The notes beneath the pieces are model-generated. The model made no database searches. It was not told the origin of the DNA and was given only the letters and a program-made list of their open reading frames with translations. A program made the translations under genes and the position numbers. Positions 27,653 through 36,161 of a stretch of DNA of 64,000 nucleotides are shown one piece after another (position 1 is the first letter of the stretch; the number at the start of each line of letters is the position of its first letter). Location of the stretch: positions 1,178,001 through 1,242,000 of the forward strand of contig NZ_CP159830.1 in the NCBI RefSeq assembly GCF_047730085.1, read 5' to 3'. Source of the DNA: Njordibacter sp937773555. GTDB taxonomy: Bacteria; Pseudomonadota; Gammaproteobacteria; Pseudomonadales; Balneatricaceae.

Positions 27653-28378
27653 ATGCAAGTGGGTAATTTAAGGAAAATCATCGCCTCCAGTATCTTGGTA
27701 GCATTTCTAGCTGCCTGTAGCTCTACGGGTGAAACCACTGATGCAACCGCTAGCACCCAAGCCGCACAAGCGGCTGTAGAAGCTCAAGCTTTGGCTGAAG
27801 CCGAAGCAATGGCAGAAGCTCAAGCAACAGCCGAAGCAGAAGCTCAAGCTCAAGCAACTGCAGAAGCTGAAGCAAAAGCTGCTGCTGAAGCTATAGTGGA
27901 AGCTCAAGAAGAGGCTGCAAGTCAAGCCCAGGCTCAAGCAGCAAAAGCCGCAGCAGATGCAGCAGATGTGGCACAACAGGTTGCAAGCGAAGCAGCTGCA
28001 GTTGCAGCTCAAAAGCAGCAGCAAGCGCAGGACACCGCGCAGGCCTTAGCTCATATCATCTACTTTGATTTTGACCAGTCCACCATTAAAGCTGAATTCC
28101 GCACTGCGCTTAATGGCCATGCTGCGTATTTAAGCCAAAACCCTTCGGCGAGTATCGTTTTAGAAGGGCATGCTGATGAACGTGGAACCCGAGAGTATAA
28201 TATTGCGTTGGGCGAGCGTCGTGGCAATGCGGTAAGTCGCTACCTAGTAGTCCAAGGTGTTTCTATAGATGCTATTGAAGTCGTCAGTTTTGGCGAAGAA
28301 CGCCCAGTTAATGCCGGTCATGATAGCGCGTCTTGGTCTGAAAATCGTAGGGTAGAAATCCGTTACATTAATTACTAA
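27653..28378 (+). CDS. pal: Peptidoglycan-associated lipoprotein Pal with long Ala/Glu-rich linker
   Basis: Pal is an outer-membrane lipoprotein that anchors the membrane to peptidoglycan. ATG 27653, with AGGAGC at 27641-27646, gives 241 aa and a clean lipoprotein signal with lipobox LAAC and Cys22. The C-terminal OmpA-like domain (about 135-241) has IYFDFDQSTIK, LEGHADERGTREYNIALGERR and the NRRVEI ending. Between them lies about 95 residues of Ala/Glu/Gln-rich predicted helix (35-131). E. coli Pal is 173 aa, so the linker is clearly enlarged. The open frame upstream to 27530 has no Pal character. Confidence 0.94.
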   Translation: MQVGNLRKIIASSILVAFLAACSSTGETTDATASTQAAQAAVEAQALAEAEAMAEAQATAEAEAQAQATAEAEAKAAAEAIVEAQEEAASQAQAQAAKAAADAADVAQQVASEAAAVAAQKQQQAQDTAQALAHIIYFDFDQSTIKAEFRTALNGHAAYLSQNPSASIVLEGHADERGTREYNIALGERRGNAVSRYLVVQGVSIDAIEVVSFGEERPVNAGHDSASWSENRRVEIRYINY

Positions 28379-28439
28379 TTAGCTGTATTTGTTACAATCA
28401 CTACAATAGTAATGTAGCGTGTTTTACACGCATTAAATA

Positions 28440-28477
28440 CCATCGTTGTGCTCGCATAACGGTGGTTTTTGTTTTTT
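28440..28477 (+). terminator. Intrinsic terminator between pal and cpoB
   Basis: CCATCGTT (28440-28447) pairs with AACGGTGG (28458-28465), with one G-U, across a 10-base loop. TTTTTGTTTTTT follows (28466-28477). A second small perfect hairpin, GCGTGT/ACACGC, lies just before it at 28417-28431. This would stop or attenuate transcription between pal and cpoB. Confidence 0.75.
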
Positions 28478-28503
28478 AACTTGGAGTTTTTGAGGTTTAT
28501 TGG

Positions 28504-29376
28504 ATGTCTCAAATATTTAATCGTTTTGTTCTCTTGTTCGTTGTGGTGGTTTTTTCATTTCAAGTGAATGCCAACAATTCTGTGCCAGTTAGTGATTTGG
28601 CAAATGATATAGGTACTGAGGCTGTTGCTATTCCTATTCCTATTCCACAGCCTGCGCAGGCTGTGGTTGAAGAACCTATTAAAGCAGTTGCTGTGGACAC
28701 CCCTATCAATAATAACGCTAATGCGCAAATGTTTGATATTGTTGAAATGTTACAGTACGAATTGCAGCAATTACGTGGTCAAGTAGAAGAACTTAGCTAT
28801 AATCTAGAGCGCCTTAAAAAGGATCAAAAACAGCGCTACTTAGATTTGGATCGGCGAATTGTTAGCTTATCCACACCACCCCAAGTCATAGACGACTCAC
28901 AAGTCTCTGATACTAAGAGTGAAACGGGTGAAACCAATTTGACTAGTGCTTCACTTGGTGGCGCCATCGCCTTAGATCAAACCGCAGTCATTCAAGAAGC
29001 CTATGATCCTGAAATTGAAAAGTTAGCTTATAAGGCTGCGTTTGGGCTTATTAGAGAGCGGCAATATGATGCTTCGATTGAGGCGTTATTAACTTTTTTA
29101 AATGACTTCCCCGAGGGTTTACTAGTTGGTAATGTGCATTATTGGTTAGGAGAGGTTTACATGGTGCAAGGTGATGCGTCTTTGGCGGCCCAATCTTTTG
29201 AGTATGTAATACGTGAGTTCCCTGGTCATCGAAAGATTCCAGATGCGTTATATAAAGCTGGAGTTGCCTACCAGAATGTAGGCAATAATAATAAAGCAAA
29301 CCAGCTTCTGCAGCGTGTACTCCAGGAGTATCCAGACTCTTCTGCTGCTCGTTTAGCCCAAGAAAGGGTAAACTAG
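28504..29376 (+). CDS. cpoB: Cell division coordinator CpoB (YbgF)
   Basis: CpoB is a periplasmic protein that links Tol-Pal action to peptidoglycan synthesis at the septum. The 290-aa protein has a signal peptide (about 1-23), a coiled-coil trimerisation segment (about 75-120, QYELQQLRGQVEELSYNLERLKKD), a disordered stretch, and C-terminal TPR repeats (about 165-285). The TPRs include EKLAYKAAFGLIRERQYDASIE and HYWLGEVYMVQGD. It follows pal behind a terminator, so its expression may be partly separate. nadA begins one base after its stop. Confidence 0.93.
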   Translation: MSQIFNRFVLLFVVVVFSFQVNANNSVPVSDLANDIGTEAVAIPIPIPQPAQAVVEEPIKAVAVDTPINNNANAQMFDIVEMLQYELQQLRGQVEELSYNLERLKKDQKQRYLDLDRRIVSLSTPPQVIDDSQVSDTKSETGETNLTSASLGGAIALDQTAVIQEAYDPEIEKLAYKAAFGLIRERQYDASIEALLTFLNDFPEGLLVGNVHYWLGEVYMVQGDASLAAQSFEYVIREFPGHRKIPDALYKAGVAYQNVGNNNKANQLLQRVLQEYPDSSAARLAQERVN

Positions 29377-29377
29377 C

Positions 29378-30445
29378 ATGTCTCAAAGTGCTGCCTTGAT
29401 GATGAGTCAAAAACAGATTGCAGCAAGAGTGCTGGTGCAAGAACACCTAGCTCATGAGCATTTACAAGCGATGTCGAGTGGACAAGATGTAGGCGCACAA
29501 AAGCAACGCATTAAACGTTTGCTTAAGCAGCAAGATGCAACCTTAGTAGCCCATTATTATACTGATGCTCTAGTCCAAGAGTTAGCAGAAGAAACAGGGG
29601 GTTGTGTATCCGATTCCCTAGAAATGGCACGTTTTGGCAATCACTCTTTATCATCTACTTTAATTGTGGCAGGCGTTCACTTTATGGGTGAGACTGCGAA
29701 AATTCTTAGCCCTACAAAACGAGTGCTGGTGCCCACTTTAGAGGCCACTTGCTCTCTTGATATTGGCTGTCCTGCTGAAGAGTTTACAGCCTTCTGTGAT
29801 GCGTATCCTGATCATACTGTTGTTGTTTATGCCAACACGTCTGCAGCCGTTAAAGCACGTGCAGACTGGGTGGTTACTTCGGGCATTGCGGTAAAGTTAA
29901 TGGAGCATTTGGCCTCAGAGGGTAAACCCATAATATGGGGGCCAGACCAGCATTTAGGACGCTATATAGCGAAACAAACTGGCACTGAAATGCTACTGTG
30001 GCAGGGTTCGTGCATAGTCCATGATGAGTTTAAAGTTATTGGTGTACAGCAGCTGAAGCAGGTTTATCCTAATGCCGCAGTATTGGTCCACCCTGAGTCT
30101 TCTTATGCGATGGTGGAGATTGCAGACTTTGTTGGCTCTACCACTCAGCTAATTAAAGCTGCACAAGAGATGCCTAATAAAGAATTTATTGTAGCAACAG
30201 ATCGTGGCATTTTTTATAAAATGCAACAGGCGGCCCCAGACAAAATGCTAATGGAAGCCCCGACGGCTGGAAATAGTGCAACCTGCCGAAGCTGTGCTCA
30301 CTGTCCTTGGATGGCAATGAATGATCTAGATAAAATAGAGCAGGTATTGTTGTTTGGGACGAATGAAATTGTCATTGATGCAGGATTGCAGGAGCGGGCG
30401 TTAAAGCCATTACAACGACTCATGGACTTTGCAGCAACTAATTAA
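29378..30445 (+). CDS. nadA: Quinolinate synthase NadA
   Basis: NadA condenses iminoaspartate with dihydroxyacetone phosphate to quinolinate in NAD synthesis, using a [4Fe-4S] cluster. The 355-aa protein shows the VAHYYTDALVQELAE start motif and cysteines in EATCSLDIGCP, WQGSCIVHDEF and ATCRSCAHCPWMAMN. Three of these cysteines hold the cluster in known NadA proteins. It is placed directly after cpoB, as in Pseudomonas. Its last 8 bp overlap the end of the convergent protease gene. Confidence 0.95.
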   Translation: MSQSAALMMSQKQIAARVLVQEHLAHEHLQAMSSGQDVGAQKQRIKRLLKQQDATLVAHYYTDALVQELAEETGGCVSDSLEMARFGNHSLSSTLIVAGVHFMGETAKILSPTKRVLVPTLEATCSLDIGCPAEEFTAFCDAYPDHTVVVYANTSAAVKARADWVVTSGIAVKLMEHLASEGKPIIWGPDQHLGRYIAKQTGTEMLLWQGSCIVHDEFKVIGVQQLKQVYPNAAVLVHPESSYAMVEIADFVGSTTQLIKAAQEMPNKEFIVATDRGIFYKMQQAAPDKMLMEAPTAGNSATCRSCAHCPWMAMNDLDKIEQVLLFGTNEIVIDAGLQERALKPLQRLMDFAATN

Positions 30446-31883
30446 ACCGCGCTTGATCAGCTAGAAGCTTTAAGGCCTCTTGCTGTTGTTCTAACACTGA
30501 GCCTGCTTGACTATCAGGCTGCTGCTGACTGGCGTATTGTGCCTGTTTAAGCGCCAGTTTTGCTTCCCCGCGCAATAAGTGCCAGCGGGACTGGGCCATG
30601 TGATTAAGTTGTAAGCGCTGGTCTTCTGCGCCCCATTCAGCAAGCGTGCGCCATCCTAAAATCCATGTGGGGTGGTCATCTAATAGGGCTAATAAAACAT
30701 CAACAGCAGCCCTTGGTTGAATATTTTGGCGTAGGGCGAGCGCTTTGATCCATAACGACAAACTATTATCACGGCGATTAAGTTTTCTTAGTGTTAATTG
30801 CTTTAATACTGTTTGGGCCTGCTTCTGAGTTAATAAGCTCTGCATCCAGCTATACCAAATCAATGTGGCATTAGGTTGTTTTAATGCTAAGTCCTTTAAT
30901 TGTTGGTTAGCTAAAACTAACTTGCCGGAATTTTGGTTAATCAGAGCCTCAGAAAATGCAATTAAGGTACTGTAATGGTTGGTCAGTGGGTCGAACTTTT
31001 GCATTAGTTGGTTGACCGAGGGTGAGGTAAGGCCTGATAGAGTCATCGTTTGGTAAATTTTTAACAAGTCAAAGCCTAAATCAAAACCATGTTCGGTCTG
31101 GCTCTGCTGGGAAATTAAAATACGCTGGCTAATATCCGCTACTCGTTCACTATTGATTGGGTGGCTGCGGGCCCATTCCCACTGAGGAGAATCCTTAACG
31201 TAAGGTGATTGCAAACGTTGTAATAAGCGCTGCATATGGGTTACATCAAAAGGGCTTTGATACATTAAATCAAAACCAATTCGGTCTGCTTCTCTTTCGT
31301 GACGGCGGCTGTAGCTTAGTTGGTTTCGCTGAAGAGCAGATTGAGTGGCGTAGATGCCAGCTTCTCCTATGTCATCATTTATGTTTCCTGCAAGCCATAT
31401 AGATGCTATGAAAGCACCTAAGTAAAGGGGCGCTTGAGCTTTTTCTTGGGCTTGGGTTTGCACGTAATGGCGTAAACTAAGGTGAGCTACTTCGTGGGCA
31501 AGTACAGCTACTAATTCGTCTACAGAACCTGCTTGCTGTATTAACCCAGTATTGATGCCAATAATTCCGCCAGGAGCGGCAAAAGCATTAATTTTGCCAT
31601 CATGTATTAGAAAAATTTGGGTATTTTTATTGCTAAGTTGGCTCCGACTAATCAATGGCTGAGTGAGGTCTTTAATAAATTTTAGGGCTGCTAGATCATT
31701 CCAAAGTGGAAGTTGTTTACGGATGCTGCTAGCAATAATGTTGCCAAGTTGGTACTCATCTTCTAGGCTCATGTCATTAGAGCTATGAATATTAATTACT
31801 GGTAAGTTTTTAGCTGCAGCTGTTTGGACGGGAATTGCCAATATCACCAACGCTAAACAGATAGTCCTTGCTAAGGAATTCAT
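30438..31883 (-). CDS. M48 family metalloprotease with TPR region (BepA-like)
   Basis: This protein is a predicted periplasmic zinc protease related to BepA, which degrades or matures stalled outer-membrane proteins such as LptD. It has a signal peptide (LARTICLALVILAIPVQTAAA) and the zinc motif LAHEVAHLSLRHYV with the downstream ligand in HEREADRIGF. A TPR-like C-terminal half follows, ending in a glutamine-rich helix. I choose ATG 31883 (482 aa), which starts the signal peptide directly. An upstream ATG at 31943 would add 20 residues and hide it. It overlaps nadA by 8 bp tail-to-tail. Confidence 0.87.
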   Translation of the reverse strand: MNSLARTICLALVILAIPVQTAAAKNLPVINIHSSNDMSLEDEYQLGNIIASSIRKQLPLWNDLAALKFIKDLTQPLISRSQLSNKNTQIFLIHDGKINAFAAPGGIIGINTGLIQQAGSVDELVAVLAHEVAHLSLRHYVQTQAQEKAQAPLYLGAFIASIWLAGNINDDIGEAGIYATQSALQRNQLSYSRRHEREADRIGFDLMYQSPFDVTHMQRLLQRLQSPYVKDSPQWEWARSHPINSERVADISQRILISQQSQTEHGFDLGFDLLKIYQTMTLSGLTSPSVNQLMQKFDPLTNHYSTLIAFSEALINQNSGKLVLANQQLKDLALKQPNATLIWYSWMQSLLTQKQAQTVLKQLTLRKLNRRDNSLSLWIKALALRQNIQPRAAVDVLLALLDDHPTWILGWRTLAEWGAEDQRLQLNHMAQSRWHLLRGEAKLALKQAQYASQQQPDSQAGSVLEQQQEALKLLADQARFN

Positions 31884-31958
31884 AAAATATCCCAACGATA
31901 GATAGGACTGAAGGTCCGCTTGACCTATAATGTTTCCTTTCATTGAGAATTCCTTTTA

Positions 31959-32234
31959 ATGAAGATGAGATTTGATATGTATAATGATACGACATTGGAC
32001 GCAACACTCGGACACCAGCTGCTGGATACTCAGGGTTTACAATGTCCTTTACCGCTATTAAAAGCGAAGCGAGCTTTAAGCCAGTTAAAAGTGGGCGAAA
32101 AGCTTAAAGTGCTAGCAACAGATGCTGGTTCGCAAAGGGACTTTGCAGCGTGGACACGATTGACTGGTCACCATTTACATCAGAATGAATGTATTGATAA
32201 CGTTTATCATTATCTCATTGAAAAGAGAATTTAG
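31959..32234 (+). CDS. tusA: TusA-family sulfur carrier protein
   Basis: The 91-aa protein has the SirA/TusA fold signature LDTQGLQCPLPLLKAKRAL with the persulfide-carrying Cys29 and the CPxP motif. TusA relays sulfur for tRNA thiolation and other pathways. The position between a BepA-like protease and perM matches the Pseudomonas nadA region, where a TusA-like protein affects sulfur and molybdenum-cofactor metabolism. ATGs at 31959, 31965 and 31977 are all possible starts. It is divergent from the protease gene with a short shared promoter region. Confidence 0.87.
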   Translation: MKMRFDMYNDTTLDATLGHQLLDTQGLQCPLPLLKAKRALSQLKVGEKLKVLATDAGSQRDFAAWTRLTGHHLHQNECIDNVYHYLIEKRI

Positions 32235-32242
32235 GATAACAC

Positions 32243-33301
32243 ATGTTTAAAGTATTTCGCGCTTGGTTGGACCACTTTTTTGCTGATGAACAGGCACTGC
32301 TACTGGTGGTTCTTTTAGCGGTTGGTTTAGCTTCAATTTTGATGTTTGGCTCTACTTTGGCTCCAGTTTTCGCAAGTATGATACTGGCATATTTGACGCT
32401 GGGTCTAGTAGAGTGGTTGGAACGCTTTGGGGTTAATCACTTGCCTGCAGTTTGGGGCATTTATAGTCTATTTATAGCGTTACTTATGGCTTTTATTTTT
32501 GTTCTATTACCTTTGTTATGGTACCAAGCAACTGATTTACTTGGTGATTTACCACTAATGCTAGAAAAACTGAGGGGCTTGTTTATGTTGTTACCACAAC
32601 AATACCCTGAATTGGTTAATGCTGATCAAATTAAACAATTATCTGATGCTGCGATGGCAGAGATAGGTAATGCTGGACAGCTCTTAGTGTCCTTTTCCTT
32701 GGCGTCTATTGGCCAGTCGCTCACTTGGTTAGTGTATCTGGTATTAGTGCCAATATTAGTGTTTTTCTTTCTCAAAGATGGCCATATGATGGTGCTTTGG
32801 CTAACTGCATTTTTACCTACTGAGCGCAATGTATTAAGCCATGTATGGCTTGAAATGGATCAACAAATTGCTAATTACGTCCGAGGCAAAGTGGTCGAGA
32901 TTGGCATTGTAGGAAGTGCTACATACGTTGCCTTTTTGTGGTTAGGGCTGGATTATGCAGCTTTATTAGCTATGGTTGTAGGTTTGTCGGTGCTGATTCC
33001 ATACATAGGAGCGACGCTGGTAACTATTCCTGTGGCATTAATTGGCTACGTGCAGTGGGGCGTGTCTACAGAATTTTATACTCTAATTATCGTCTATGGC
33101 ATTATCCAAGCCCTCGATGGCAATGTGCTTGTGCCTTTATTGTTTTCAGAAGCAGTTAACTTGCACCCAGTGGCCATCATTGTTGCCGTATTGTTTTTCG
33201 GCAGTCTCTGGGGCCTCTGGGGTGTGTTCTTTGCCATTCCTTTGGCAACATTACTCAAAGCCGTAATGAATGCCTGGCCTAAGAAGCTGTTATCTGGCTG
33301 A
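32243..33301 (+). CDS. perM: AI-2E family transporter / permease PerM
   Basis: The 352-aa membrane protein has about eight predicted helices, including two near the N-terminus and a C-terminal cluster with LSVLIPYIGATLVTIPVALIG and PLLFSEAVNLHPVAIIVAVLFFGSLWGLWGVFFAIP. Both are diagnostic for the AI-2E/PerM family (formerly UPF0118). Substrates in the family vary (AI-2, Na+/H+), and none can be assigned here. It starts 8 bp after tusA, so the two are an operon. Its 3' end overlaps the convergent bcp gene by 23 bp. Confidence 0.9.
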   Translation: MFKVFRAWLDHFFADEQALLLVVLLAVGLASILMFGSTLAPVFASMILAYLTLGLVEWLERFGVNHLPAVWGIYSLFIALLMAFIFVLLPLLWYQATDLLGDLPLMLEKLRGLFMLLPQQYPELVNADQIKQLSDAAMAEIGNAGQLLVSFSLASIGQSLTWLVYLVLVPILVFFFLKDGHMMVLWLTAFLPTERNVLSHVWLEMDQQIANYVRGKVVEIGIVGSATYVAFLWLGLDYAALLAMVVGLSVLIPYIGATLVTIPVALIGYVQWGVSTEFYTLIIVYGIIQALDGNVLVPLLFSEAVNLHPVAIIVAVLFFGSLWGLWGVFFAIPLATLLKAVMNAWPKKLLSG

Positions 33302-33752
33302 GGCAGTCTAAAACCATCTGAGCGTGCTGAGGAACTTTTACGGCACGCCACTCTTGTACTAAAACACCTTCAGAATTAATCAAAAAGGTACTTCGATCAA
33401 TTCCCAAGTACTCTTTGCCGTATAGCTTTTTTAGCTTGATTACATTAAACAGTTGGCATAATGCTTCGCTTTCATCACTAATTAGTTCAAAGTTATAGCC
33501 TTGTTTGGCTTTAAAATTTTCGTGCTTTTTAATAGAGTCTCTTGAAATACCAAATATTTTACAATTGAGCTGTTCGAATTCACTCAGTAAGTTGTTAAAA
33601 TCATGTCCTTCAGTAGTGCATCCGGGAGTATCGTCTTTTGGATAAAAATACAGCACAAAAAATTGGCCTTTTAATTGATCTAAATTAAATTCAGTTTGGC
33701 TTGTGGCTGGGGCTGTTAAGTAGGGTACGGGTTGTCCAATAGTAAGGCTCAT
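33279..33752 (-). CDS. bcp: Thioredoxin-dependent thiol peroxidase Bcp
   Basis: This 157-aa peroxiredoxin of the Bcp/PrxQ class reduces organic and hydrogen peroxides. The peroxidatic Cys45 lies in FYPKDDTPGCTTEGHDF. The usual resolving cysteine five residues later (Cys50 in E. coli Bcp) is replaced by His, so this is a 1-Cys or atypical PrxQ. The GKEYLGIDRSTFLI stretch is also typical. I choose the ATG at 33752. The frame is open to 33929 but that part lies across the bamC start and lacks peroxiredoxin character. It is convergent with perM. Confidence 0.9.
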   Translation of the reverse strand: MSLTIGQPVPYLTAPATSQTEFNLDQLKGQFFVLYFYPKDDTPGCTTEGHDFNNLLSEFEQLNCKIFGISRDSIKKHENFKAKQGYNFELISDESEALCQLFNVIKLKKLYGKEYLGIDRSTFLINSEGVLVQEWRAVKVPQHAQMVLDCLSQITAS

Positions 33753-33819
33753 ATGGGTAGTCTCAATTAAAAGTGTTATCATATAATTTTTGTGACATCT
33801 TAAACAACTGGACGACATT

Positions 33820-35181
33820 TTGAAACAACAAGGTTTTGGATTTACGCGTACTTTCGGATTATTTTTAGCAACTATAGTGCTGACTTCCTGTTCTGGAAAC
33901 CCCTTAGTTAGTGAAGATGGTGACAGCATCCTAAGAAATAAAAGCTTAGATTATGCAACATCTAAGGTTATCGATCGTATTGTTGTACCTCAAGGTTTAA
34001 ATGACGATCAAGTTCAGAACGACCTACTCACTATACCTGCTGCTCAACTGGTGGGTCAATCCACAGGAATTGAATCTGCGCCGCGACCAGATTTTGTGTT
34101 TGCTGAAGCAGGAAGCGATTCTGCATATTTTACTGGTGGAGCAAATTTAAAACGTATTAGCGTAGCTGGCAGCCTAACCAAGGTACAAGGGCAAGTAGCA
34201 CAGTTTTGGTCTAATCAGGGCATTGCTTTAGATACTATCTCTGGCCCTAAAGTGATTGAGACTGAGTGGTTTTCTTTGTCAAATAAAGGGCCTGCCGATG
34301 ACTTTATCAGTCGTTGGATTAGAAGTTTGTCTAAATCTGACGATAATATTGCTTATGGCCGAGTTAAAGTAGAGTTAAATGAAACGCTAAAAAATCGGGT
34401 TGAACTGTCTTTGAATTTTTTGCAATTTACTCAGTTAGAAATACAACAAAAAAAACCATTAGATTGGCAAGAGGCAGGCCGTGCGCTAGCTAATGAGTCT
34501 GAGATTACGTTTGAATTGCTGCGTTACCTAAGCCACACAGCCCAAGTGGCTCAAAAAACTGATGACGCGAGTTTGCAATACCAAGCACCTTTATTAGGTA
34601 AAGATCAATATGGACAACCGCTGGTGCAGCTTAGCATAAACTATAACAAGGCTTTACCAATGGTTGTTGCGGCTATGTCTTCTTTTGATGTTGGCAGTTA
34701 TGACGAAACTGCAAAAAAAGTTTATTTTACCCATACAAGTCACTTGCGAACGTTTCAGGAGACTAGCGCCAATACCGGTGGAATGTGGAGTTGGTTCAAA
34801 GGCCTTCATGGTGGCAGCACTAGGAAACCTGGTGTAACCATCAATCTCGCCCTGTTGGGTGGTAATGAGGCTGAGGCGACAATAAGTGATCGTCCTATTT
34901 ACTCATCTAATCCAAACCTAGCGAAAGAGGAAGAGAGCCTAGCAGATAAAAAGGGCTTTAAGGTATGGTTAGGAGGGGAGGTGATTTATGTATTCGAAGA
35001 CAAGGATCAGGGCGACACCAGCGACACTGGCGAATACACCTTTGTGGGCCAATTTCAGTTAAGCTTTGAAGAAACGTTAACTAGCGTTTACTTACAAGTA
35101 TTAGACAACCAAGGACTGCCTGCTGCTAAAGTTTATGCAGAAGAGATTCTTTGGGACTTGCAGCAACAGTTGGTTCGATAA
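33820..35181 (+). CDS. bamC: Outer membrane protein assembly factor BamC (NlpB)
   Basis: This lipoprotein of 453 aa has a signal peptide and lipobox VLTSC (Cys24). It starts with TTG preceded by GGAC. An unstructured lasso-like N-terminal segment follows, then two helix-grip domains. The motifs AYFTGGANLKRISVAG, WSNQGIALDT and the C-terminal FQLSFEETLTSVYLQVLDNQG resemble the BamC family. It is longer than E. coli BamC (344 aa). In related genomes bamC sits between dapA and purC. Here a dehydrogenase follows and both partners lie 11-13 kb away. Confidence 0.82.
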   Translation: MKQQGFGFTRTFGLFLATIVLTSCSGNPLVSEDGDSILRNKSLDYATSKVIDRIVVPQGLNDDQVQNDLLTIPAAQLVGQSTGIESAPRPDFVFAEAGSDSAYFTGGANLKRISVAGSLTKVQGQVAQFWSNQGIALDTISGPKVIETEWFSLSNKGPADDFISRWIRSLSKSDDNIAYGRVKVELNETLKNRVELSLNFLQFTQLEIQQKKPLDWQEAGRALANESEITFELLRYLSHTAQVAQKTDDASLQYQAPLLGKDQYGQPLVQLSINYNKALPMVVAAMSSFDVGSYDETAKKVYFTHTSHLRTFQETSANTGGMWSWFKGLHGGSTRKPGVTINLALLGGNEAEATISDRPIYSSNPNLAKEEESLADKKGFKVWLGGEVIYVFEDKDQGDTSDTGEYTFVGQFQLSFEETLTSVYLQVLDNQGLPAAKVYAEEILWDLQQQLVR

Positions 35182-35207
35182 AATACTCATTACAGGAGTT
35201 ATAAGGC

Positions 35208-36161
35208 ATGGATGCAGTGCTGTTAGATGGCGCAACGCTAGGCCCTGGAGACCTTAATTTTAAGGTCATCCAAGTGGCTGTTGGCAATCTGCGCTGCCAT
35301 CAACATACTCAGCCAGGTGAGATCGTTGCGCGCCTAGCGGGCGCCCATATTGCCTTAGTTAATAAGGTTGACTTAGGCGCCAAACACTTTTCCCAATTAC
35401 CCCAGCTAAAACACATTATTGTGCTGGCCACCGGGGTTAATAACATCGATGTTAAAGCGGCTAAAAAGTTTGGTATTAGCGTACAAAATTGTCGAGCATA
35501 TGGGGTAGATTCAGTGGCACAGCATTGCTTAATGTTGATGCTTAGCCTAAGTACTCGAATGCTCAGTTATAGGCGCTTAATCAATAACGGTGAGTGGAGC
35601 GATAGTGCCCAATTTTGCATGTTAGACTACCCAGTAGAAAGTTTGGCAGGTAAAACTTTGGGTATTATAGGTTATGGAGATCTCGGTAAGGGCGTTGCCA
35701 ATCTAGCACGTGCTTTTGGCATGAGGGTACTGGTCGCTGCAAGGCAAGGTCAAGAGCCTAGTGATGGACGTATATCCATGAGTGATCTGTTGCCTCAAGT
35801 GGACGTGCTATCTCTGCATTGCCCGCTTACTCAAGACACTACAAACTTGATTGATTGGCCTCAGCTTTGTGCTTTGCCAAATACTGCATTATTAATAAAC
35901 TGTGCCCGTGGTGGAATTGTAAATGAGGCTGCTTTAATTAAGGCACTGGATGAAGGCCAAATAGCGGGAGCAGGTATTGATGTATTAACTCAGGAGCCGC
36001 CACCAAAAAACCATCCTTTGCTGGCTGTAGAAAGAGACAATCTTATTATTACACCACATACAGCCTGGGCTAGCCGTCAAGCTCGCCAAACTATCCTTAA
36101 TCAAGCTGCAGAAAATATCCTAAGTTTAACCTTTGGCCAAGATCGTGTTCGCCAACTGTAA
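35208..36161 (+). CDS. D-2-hydroxyacid dehydrogenase (glycerate/hydroxypyruvate reductase type)
   Basis: This 317-aa NAD(P)-dependent enzyme of the D-isomer 2-hydroxyacid dehydrogenase family has the Rossmann motif LGIIGYGDLGKG (about 149-160). Catalytic residues sit in NCARGGIVNE (Arg), DVLTQEPP (Glu) and ITPHTAWAS (His). The overall sequence fits HprA-type glycerate dehydrogenases, which reduce hydroxypyruvate or glyoxylate. The exact substrate is an inference. AGGAG precedes the ATG, and the 26-bp gap suggests cotranscription with bamC. Confidence 0.87.
   Translation: MDAVLLDGATLGPGDLNFKVIQVAVGNLRCHQHTQPGEIVARLAGAHIALVNKVDLGAKHFSQLPQLKHIIVLATGVNNIDVKAAKKFGISVQNCRAYGVDSVAQHCLMLMLSLSTRMLSYRRLINNGEWSDSAQFCMLDYPVESLAGKTLGIIGYGDLGKGVANLARAFGMRVLVAARQGQEPSDGRISMSDLLPQVDVLSLHCPLTQDTTNLIDWPQLCALPNTALLINCARGGIVNEAALIKALDEGQIAGAGIDVLTQEPPPKNHPLLAVERDNLIITPHTAWASRQARQTILNQAAENILSLTFGQDRVRQL

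Noticed and set aside
33753..33929. Upstream extension of bcp to 33929
   Set aside because: It runs over the bamC start and lacks peroxiredoxin sequence; the family start is at MSLTIGQ.
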